From: Kordia sp965283645
GTDB lineage: Bacteria > Bacteroidota > Bacteroidia > Flavobacteriales > Flavobacteriaceae
DNA: 64,000 bases
Direction of reading: 5' to 3'
Assembly: GCF_965283645.1 (NCBI RefSeq)
Contig: NZ_CBDIPG010000001.1
Coordinates: forward strand, 2,542,001-2,606,000
Positions within the stretch are counted from its first letter, which is position 1, and each line of letters starts with the position of its first letter. The notes beneath the pieces were generated by a model. The model saw only the letters and a program-made list of their open reading frames with translations, did no database searches and was not told the DNA's origin. Made by a program: the position numbers and the translations under genes. Below, one piece after another: positions 63,051-64,000 of the stretch.

Positions 63051-63653
63051 ATGAATCATCCAAAGATTTTGATAGCAAAATTTATGCTTCACATACAAGC
63101 AAATATAAAAGCTTACATTCGATTCGTTGCTATGCTTTTATTTGTAACCACACTCTTTTCAAAACTTTGGGGCGTATACGATTTAATTGCTTTTAGCATC
63201 CTATTTGTTATGCTGATTTTTGATTTGTTACAAAGAAATTATCCAAAAACTCCATTTGAAGCATTTAGCTATTATATATTCTGGATTGTAGCATTTTTTA
63301 GTATTATTATTAGTATTTATGTACAGTTTAATTATTTTGAATTTGAGCACGACTTTGCTTTTTTTCATTTTCCAATTAAAGAAGTTTTTGTCATAAAATT
63401 GATTGTTTTTATTGTTTCATTCATTAAGTATAAAAGTATTATTGTGACAAATACAATTTTAAGCAAGCTATGGTTGGTTGTTATATTTTTGCATTTTACT
63501 TCTATTTTATTGAACTCAACATATGGTTTTGAAACTTGGTTTTACAACTTAGCAATTATTTCCGCTATGGAAACATTAGTGATTATTTTTACTGAAAATA
63601 AGTTGTTGATTTACAAATTGACAGTTATTGATTTTCTATGGAAGAAAAAGTGA
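63051..63653 (+). CDS. Unknown multi-pass membrane protein
   Basis: The protein has 200 residues from the ATG at 63051 and six hydrophobic helices, with short basic loops (LLQRNYPKTPFEAFSYYIFW). A TTG six codons upstream (63033) is less likely as start. No family is recognised. It diverges from the small helical protein gene, so the two share a control region of about 55 bp. Confidence 0.65.
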   Translation: MNHPKILIAKFMLHIQANIKAYIRFVAMLLFVTTLFSKLWGVYDLIAFSILFVMLIFDLLQRNYPKTPFEAFSYYIFWIVAFFSIIISIYVQFNYFEFEHDFAFFHFPIKEVFVIKLIVFIVSFIKYKSIIVTNTILSKLWLVVIFLHFTSILLNSTYGFETWFYNLAIISAMETLVIIFTENKLLIYKLTVIDFLWKKK

Positions 63654-63817
63654 TTGCGCTTAAAAAAACCATCTTTTTATAGTACTGCTTTTCAAATTGT
63701 TACTTGCAATCTTTCTTATATTTATGTAAATGAAATTAATTTTCATGATAAAAACTACTGATTATTAGTATCTTTAAAGTACTATCGCGAAAGCAAATAT
63801 TAACCAATTTTATTACA
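63654..63817. other. Intergenic region before the DUF2254 gene
   Basis: No gene is seen. A short inverted repeat ATGAAA-TTAAT-TTTCAT at 63730-63746 and a near-palindrome AGTATCTTTAAAGTACT at 63767-63783 could be regulatory, but neither is long. Confidence 0.4.
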
Positions 63818-64000
63818 ATGCTCAACCTAAAATACCTTTTTAAACAAGTTAGAGATAGCTTTTGGTTTGTTCCTACATTAATTATAGCCATGAGTGTTTT
63901 GGGCGCTGTTTTTTTATTGTATGTTGATAAAACGCATCCTTTTACGCCTGAAGGTATTTTTAAGATTATTTTTTCTGAGAATTCTGAATCGGGTCGAAAT
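63818..64000 (+). CDS. DUF2254-like membrane protein, N-terminal part (cut by window edge)
   Basis: The first 61 codons are present and the frame runs off the window end. The N-terminus has DSFWFVPTLIIAMSVLGAVFLLYVD, which is the pattern of DUF2254 predicted membrane proteins (SFWxxPxL, first helix). Function of the family is unknown. Confidence 0.75.
   Translation, partial: MLNLKYLFKQVRDSFWFVPTLIIAMSVLGAVFLLYVDKTHPFTPEGIFKIIFSENSESGRN

Overview
The window is AT-rich DNA from a member of the Bacteroidota, most likely a marine Flavobacteriaceae. The evidence is a SusC/SusD pair, TAnnTTTG-type promoter elements, lipoproteins with short lipoboxes, an ExbB-ExbD-ExbD cluster, FG-GAP/ASPIC-UnbV proteins and weak Shine-Dalgarno sites. 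Genus cannot be fixed from the sequence alone. No CRISPR array, prophage, rRNA or intact insertion sequence is visible. The only RNA gene recognised is a tRNA-Ser(GGA). Layout: 1-5.6 kb is housekeeping (3' end of an MMPL/RND transporter, asnS, a DUF6263-like lipoprotein, rpoN, a PAP2-like membrane protein). From 5.6 to 27.8 kb lies an amino-sugar polysaccharide utilisation locus. Its minus-strand arm runs susC, susD, a NagB-deacetylase fusion, a small lipoprotein, a GH20 hexosaminidase, a shortened LacI regulator, a small unknown protein, a BadF-type GlcNAc kinase, a GH109-type hydrolase, a GHMP sugar kinase, a sugar nucleotidyltransferase and a large FG-GAP lipoprotein. A divergent plus-strand arm carries a LytS/LytTR two-component pair, a GlcNAc-type MFS permease and a NagX-like acetyltransferase. 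Together they can bind, trim, import, phosphorylate and deaminate N-acetylhexosamines. The sensor kinase seems to begin upstream of its first ATG, across a 5-bp tandem repeat that puts the upstream part out of frame in this copy. From 28 to 49 kb is a long plus-strand accessory region. It has Crp/Fnr and TetR regulators, small membrane proteins, a frameshifted FG-GAP/ASPIC gene, and a 1188-residue outer-membrane protein whose phosphoesterase domain has lost its metal ligands. These are followed by a tightly packed redox and central-metabolism cluster of unusual fusions: Rieske-glutamate synthase FMN domain, glutaredoxin-glutaredoxin-thioredoxin reductase, cyclic-nucleotide-binding-AlbA_2, and Rieske-ThDP oxidase. 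DoxX, YHS, malic enzyme, an APC permease, a K+ channel, a Na+/H+ antiporter and a DUF6268-like porin complete it. This is the best candidate here for an undescribed system. From 49 kb to the end is mostly housekeeping: an outer-membrane protein, the ExbB/ExbD energy-transduction operon, tRNA-Ser, ansA, tatD, a retropepsin-like protease, a SusC-plug-like protein without a barrel, sucB and sucA, small unknown proteins, and the 5' end of a DUF2254 gene. Intergenic DNA here carries heptamer tandem repeats, a three-copy 99-bp hairpin repeat, and the second copy of a roughly 100-bp interspersed element also present at 38.1 kb.
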